NCBI GenBank assembly: GCA_013396525.1
Contig: VWYX01000404.1
Coordinates: forward strand, 434,001-498,000
Direction: 5' to 3'
DNA from: Chaetorhynchus papuensis
Lineage: Eukaryota > Chordata > Aves > Passeriformes > Rhipiduridae
DNA: 64,000 nucleotides
Made by a program: the position numbers and the translations under genes
In this document: piece by piece, positions 60,601-64,000 of the stretch
Position numbering within the stretch: position 1 is the first letter of the stretch
How the letters are laid out: every line of letters starts with the position of its first letter
Notes under the pieces: generated by a model
The model's input: only the letters and a program-made list of their open reading frames with translations
The model's database searches: none
Told to the model about the DNA's origin: nothing

Positions 60601-63229
60601 CAGAATTATTTGTATACCTGGTCTGTACACTTTTCACAGTTCTGTGAGCTGTTTGGGCAATTAAACTTCAGTTCTTTTTTCTAAAAGGCTCTCACACTCA
60701 CGGTATCTTTGCTTTTGCTTTTGTTTCTTCTCCTGGCTACTCTGAACTGCTGATTTGCAGACCTTCCTACCCAAATCCCACTCAAAGCCTGTGTTCAGCA
60801 GCATTCTGAACACATCCCTTTCAGTACCCTGTGACTTCACACAACTCTTCCACGCAGGTAGAATATCACCTTTTCAAACAGATCTTTCTGATTCACTAGA
60901 AAGCATTTACCACTGTACTGGCCATTTAAAACTGTTTTTTAAACCCAGGCATACAGGTCCTGCCCTTTGAATATCATGGTAAATCATTTTGTATTTAATG
61001 GCACCACCTAGTTAAACCAAAGAACGTGGCCAAAGAACATGAAATAAAATGACCTGCTGTTTCCCAGTAACAAATCACAGTTGCACATGGTTGAGACTGA
61101 AACCTGACCTTGTGTTGAGAAGCGTCCACATACAGCATGCACCTAGCAAACCAAACTCCATGCTGCTGAGCAAAAATATAACTTTTTGGGGGGGATTCCA
61201 GAAAATTGCAACTAGTTACAACTATCTAATCTGTATTAATTCTCTTATTTTTGACAGTATTTATCTAATGACACGGAAAATCATCTCCTTCAGTTTGGCA
61301 ATTGCTTTTCAAAGTAGTAAATGAGTGAAAATGAACAGAACCCGAGTGGGCTAAGAAAAAACCAAATGTTTTGGTTTATATTCACTGAGAAAAATTACGT
61401 TTAGCCTTCACCACTCCACTCCTTTCAGGAGTCATCTGTGAAAACACTGTAGCTTGAGAAAACGGTAAATTCGGACACCATTAAAGTGTACCACTAGAAC
61501 TGAACAAATTCAGAAGATTTTACCCTGCATTAGTGTTTTCCTCAGTTACCGGGATCAGCATGACAACTTTCTCTTCATTGCTGATGTTGGAAAGACTTGT
61601 TCAACTGCTACTATTCCAAGAAATTAGATTTGAAAACCAGCACAATTAATGTTTAATAAAGGAGCATTTGCTAATTTCACAGGAACGTTGTTTTTCCAGC
61701 TGTATCATGAATACAATGTGCTTCAGAGACCTCAAAGTTCCCAAAGGTAAAGCCAAGGTTGGGGATGTGCAGCAGCAGCTGTCACAGTGAATGTGCCCTG
61801 TATTATTCAAAAAACAACAAATACCCAGCTCCAAAGATCACTCATTGAATTATATCTTCCTGCTCTACTCTGGCTTGGGTCAAATCTTAAAGGAGATGCA
61901 TCATCTTTAAAATCCATTATAATTTCAGTGAAGGCGTAATTGTGTGGTAAAACGAGATTTCCTTTTCAGTCATAAATAGCAATACAAGTAATTTATGGTA
62001 TATAAACCTGAAACCTAATCCTGTGTCCAGATCAGTGTCAACAGATACCCTGCATCTCCGTAAGTCCCCTCAACTCCAAACTGCTTCCTAGCATAAATCA
62101 AGGCTTTCTGCTGCTTTCAGAACAACCTAACTGCAGTAAAATAATACACAGATGCTGAAGATTTGCTTGACTGGGATTAAGAGCCTGCTGATTTATTAGA
62201 GGTAAAATCCTCAACACAGAAGTTATGGTATGAAACATGCTTTGCTAAGGCTCTTAAGATGTTCTTTCAAAGATAAAAACATGAGGAAGTTAATTCCAAC
62301 CTTGATTTTATAAATTAGTACAAACATTAGTGTGTATCACTCACTAAAGTTAACTCAGGGCACCTGCAGCAAGGCCAGAGGATTCTCAAAGGCATGAATT
62401 CAAACCCAAACATCTGTGGTATTTAATACTCACAGGGCAGCCTTTCTCTTTCCAAGTTCTCTGTTTATCAAGTATCACAATCCACTCACAGGGTTTTGTT
62501 CTTTAAGATTTACTTTTCAGGCCAAGACTTGATAAATGACTTCATTAACCATTAATGCTCTATGGCCGAGTAACTCTGACCTCCTTGACATAGAAAAAGA
62601 GTTTTGTCTTCTCGACTCTAAAAAAACCCTACCTACTTAAAAATAAATATAATCTACTACGAATAGAGACAGGTCACTTCTAGGAGTGTGCCAAGTTGGG
62701 GTCAGTCCAAAATCTTTCCAATTAACTGCAGAAAGCTGCCAAAGAAGACAAAAAGTTGACTGTTTCACATCTAATGCAACAGCATATACCAGGTTTGGAG
62801 GTGGGATGATATCTAACAGCTCTTCTGAGCTGCTATTTCAGATGTTATTAAAAAATTACAATTTTTCTTCCAAAGTAGAAAGGACCCTTACTATAATGGC
62901 CCTTTATAGCCATAACCATAATCCCACCATGCACGGTACTCTTTCCCACTCTGGAAAACACAGGTGTATTGCTGTCTGAAGTGCTGTGCTGACTCCTTGG
63001 GCGCACTATCCCTTTTCTTACAGCTTTGCAGGTGCTGTGAACTAACTTTGCACAAGGGTATTCAGGAGATGTGGCACAGCAACCGGGTGCTCCGATTGCT
63101 GCCCTGCTTCTCCTGCCCCAACATTAGCAATACCTGACAGCCTTGGAAAAAATAACAAGCCAAAGACAGCAGGAATAAGCAAAGTGCAAAGACTCAAGTG
63201 TTTTAACCTACCTTTTGGGAGGTGCAAGA
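51520..63229 (-). CDS. TBC1D24: TBC1 domain family member 24, last six coding exons (TLDc domain); 5' end off the window
   Basis: TBC1D24 joins a Rab-GAP-like TBC domain to a TLDc domain. It acts in synaptic-vesicle and membrane traffic and protection from oxidative stress, with ARF6 among its reported partners; human variants cause epilepsy, deafness and DOORS syndrome. Exons here are 63212-63229, 58659-58817, 57636-57699, 55461-55556, 53280-53514 and 51520-51674, about 242 codons in one frame. The TLDc domain is shown by QNVHLAVHAENF, FALCQPLLLFTTLEHG, GHEPTLLLIKTT, KLSFFGTGECFVF, ERYEWVIIKHPEL, FLAARHFNLPSK, ALYLDADL and NTFNNQPLC. The large exon with the TBC domain must lie beyond 64000. 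The 4.4-kb intron between microexon and next exon and the flank 63230-64000 show no recognisable feature; the other introns hold a CR1 and a CR1-LTR nest. Confidence 0.97.
52380..52735 (+). mobile_element. CR1 LINE 3' fragment in TBC1D24 intron
   Basis: Sense CR1: 'gctgagaggaggacctggtg', 'gggtcaggctctgctcccag', 'ggatattgggaaaatttctg', 'caggctgcccagggcagtgg' and 'ggacttgatggtcttagagg', ending 'ttccatgattttatgg'. It is antisense to the gene. Confidence 0.92.
53280..53514 (-). CDS. TBC1D24: TBC1D24 TLDc exon d
   Basis: This exon is 235 nt, from LQPEVERYEWVIIKHPEL through a Ser/Thr-rich insert to DRLSPFLAARHFNLPSK and SSECIIV. The insert between HPEL and DPSDRLSP is a low-complexity loop that varies between vertebrates. 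Confidence 0.95.
53765..53950 (+). mobile_element. CR1 LINE, left part, split by an LTR
   Basis: Same CR1 type as 52380-52735: 'ggggtcaggctctgctccca' and 'tgcactgaaatggttgtcag', up to 'actgaccatc' where the LTR begins. It continues at 55112. Confidence 0.9.
53951..55111 (+). mobile_element. Solo endogenous-retrovirus LTR, 1161 bp, with 5-bp target duplication
   Basis: It begins TGTGTTGG and ends CATGACA, so it has TG...CA ends. It is flanked by CCATC at 53946-53950 and 55112-55116. AATAAA at about 54939 gives plus orientation. The style of the ends resembles LTRs frequent in passerine genomes. There is no gag, pol or env sequence on either side, so it is a solo LTR left by recombination between two LTRs. 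It has no internal viral gene. Confidence 0.88.
54223..54480. repeat. 40-bp tandem repeat with alternating 80-bp higher-order unit, inside the LTR
   Basis: Six and a half copies of a 40-bp unit containing 'ggggatccccgggggacgc' and 'agagatccacccgcagccc' repeat exactly at 54241, 54281, 54321, 54361, 54401 and 54441. The base pair after 'cagccc' alternates gtgg and ccgg between successive copies, defining an 80-bp unit. It has very few mismatches. Confidence 0.97.
55112..55262 (+). mobile_element. CR1 LINE, right part, split by the LTR
   Basis: It continues the CR1 from 53950: 'atccttagaagtgttcaaaa', 'gatgtggctcttggggacat', 'gacttcatgatcttagaggt' and 'gattctatgatt' at the 3' end. Joined across the LTR it is collinear with the CR1 at 52380-52735. 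Confidence 0.9.
55461..55556 (-). CDS. TBC1D24: TBC1D24 TLDc exon c
   Basis: This exon is 96 nt and encodes VCGAYLSTDWSERRRGGNKL through GTGECFVFR. Both ends are phase 0. Human has NKFGGKL where this has RRRGGNKL. Confidence 0.96.
56394..56419. repeat. AT-rich perfect inverted repeat
   Basis: Arms of 11 bp (ATTTAGATTTA and TAAATCTAAAT) are separated by GAAT. A 14-bp palindrome TAGATTTAAATCTA precedes it at 56379-56392. It is intronic in TBC1D24. Confidence 0.85.
56596..56615. repeat. Poly-T tract
   Basis: An uninterrupted run of about 19-20 T lies in a TBC1D24 intron. It has no recognisable retrotransposon attached. Confidence 0.9.
57636..57699 (-). CDS. TBC1D24: TBC1D24 TLDc exon b
   Basis: This exon is 64 nt and encodes FYSHSEGHEPTLLLIKTTAK plus E. 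The donor is GTGAGT, phase 0. Confidence 0.95.
58659..58817 (-). CDS. TBC1D24: TBC1D24 TLDc exon a
   Basis: This exon is 159 nt and encodes QNVHLAVHAENFKSEIVSVK through LEHGCSLS. The acceptor is TTTCTCAG and the donor GTAAGG. Confidence 0.96.
63212..63229 (-). CDS. TBC1D24: TBC1D24 18-nt microexon
   Basis: TCTTGCACCTCCCAAAAG lies between acceptor tgtttgcag and donor GTAGGT, exactly 18 nt. In the frame set by the next exon it reads x-L-A-P-P-K-R. Mammalian TBC1D24 has a known 18-nt, neuron-enriched alternative exon at this place between the TBC and TLDc parts. Skipping it keeps the frame. Confidence 0.85.
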
Positions 63230-64000
63230 CTGCAAACAGGAGGGGTGCAGTGGAGATGGAATGGACAGAAGGAGAACGTACACGGAGAAAGACAAAAAAG
63301 ATAGAAAAGATCAGTGACTTCCTACATCCATGACAAAGTGAGTTAAAGAAGCCTGGAGAGAAACAAAGCAAGGTTTGATTTGAGTCACCAAGCACTAAAA
63401 AACAATCAGACAGGTTAAAACATTTTTATTTCCATTTTTCCCCCTTTTTTGTTATGTGATGGGAAAATAAATTATCTTCTCCTTGCCCAGGCCAAACACA
63501 ACTGGAGAAGAAAACTCACTGGCATCCCATGGAGCCCTGGAGAACAGCTCACTTCTCCTGCACTTCCATCTGCCCACACTGGGACCCAAACCGAGCCAAG
63601 CTCCCAGCAGCACCATGCTTGGGGACACTGAGAAATTTCAGTGGGTTTACAAACGTAGCCAAGAGAGGATGAAATTTTTTCAGTAGCAACTCTGCCTGAC
63701 ATAGAAGTAACTACTGGCTTTATTTGGGTAAATTACTGTATTTTGCCTTGAAAGCATCACTGTCATGAGTGAGAATTTCTCTGCAACATTTAACACAGCA
63801 GGAGCTTTTGGAGTGTCTGTGGTTGGTTGATCTATGTTTTCTTTTTCTTTCGTTTATCTAAATTATTTTTTAAATTTTATTTTTATTTAAAGCTCTCATT
63901 CTATTTTAAAGAATATACTCAGAATATGACAACTCTCCTGAACTTCCTAACAGGAAGAAAAGACACAATAGGGGAATCAATATTTTGTTACAAGTCTCAA

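Noticed and set aside
1..64000. tRNA, rRNA, snoRNA or CRISPR features
   Set aside because: None was recognised on reading both strands; small RNAs without obvious motifs cannot be excluded by eye.

Overview
This is nuclear DNA from a bird, most likely a songbird or other neoavian. The evidence is the set of chicken-repeat-1 (CR1) LINE 3' ends in both orientations, a solo retroviral LTR of the type common in passerines, small vertebrate exons with GT-AG introns, and CpG-island promoters. It is not prokaryotic: there are no operons, CRISPR arrays, or tRNA or rRNA genes. One assembly gap of 505 Ns lies at 32202-32706.

Four genes can be read, all transcribed from the minus strand, so their order along transcription runs from high to low coordinates. 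TBC1D24 occupies 51520-63229 and beyond; its last six coding exons, including an 18-nt microexon, carry the TLDc domain, while the TBC-domain exon lies past the right edge. ATP6V0C, the V-ATPase proteolipid subunit c, has coding exons 2 and 3 at 21917-23410, and exon 1 is missing, almost certainly inside the gap. AMDHD2, N-acetylglucosamine-6-phosphate deacetylase, is complete at 8360-15418 with 11 exons and 409 codons, and all four expected metal ligands fall at the human positions. A C8orf33-type (UPF0488) gene runs from 6175 off the left edge; it carries the UPF0488 domain twice, each copy on an exon pair of matching phase. The TBC1D24-ATP6V0C-AMDHD2 order matches human 16p13.3, whereas human C8orf33 is on 8q24.3.

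Region by region: 1-6200 is the C8orf33-type gene with two CR1 fragments in one intron. 6120-6700 is its CpG-island promoter, followed by the AMDHD2 3' flank. 8360-15418 is AMDHD2 with one intronic CR1. 15419-16015 is its promoter with three CACGTG boxes and a degenerate tandem repeat. 16368-16762 is a CR1. 17998-19771 holds a chain of four splice-bounded minus-strand open blocks that may be an unrecognised transcript. 21285-23410 is the 3' part of ATP6V0C, and 23411-32201 its long intron. 31860-33020 is its CpG island around the gap. 33020-49300 is mostly intergenic, with simple repeats and one CR1. 49330-51519 is probably TBC1D24 3' UTR. TBC1D24 introns hold a CR1 and a second CR1 split by a 1161-bp solo LTR with a 5-bp target duplication.

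The genes are not an operon-like unit. ATP6V0C (vesicle acidification), TBC1D24 (vesicle traffic and oxidation resistance) and AMDHD2 (amino-sugar breakdown) share only broad endolysosomal and metabolic themes. The CACGTG boxes near three of the promoters hint at common E-box regulation. No clearly new molecular system is present; the most interesting items are the duplicated UPF0488 domain, the candidate spliced transcript between AMDHD2 and ATP6V0C, and the ordered 40/80-bp repeat inside the LTR.
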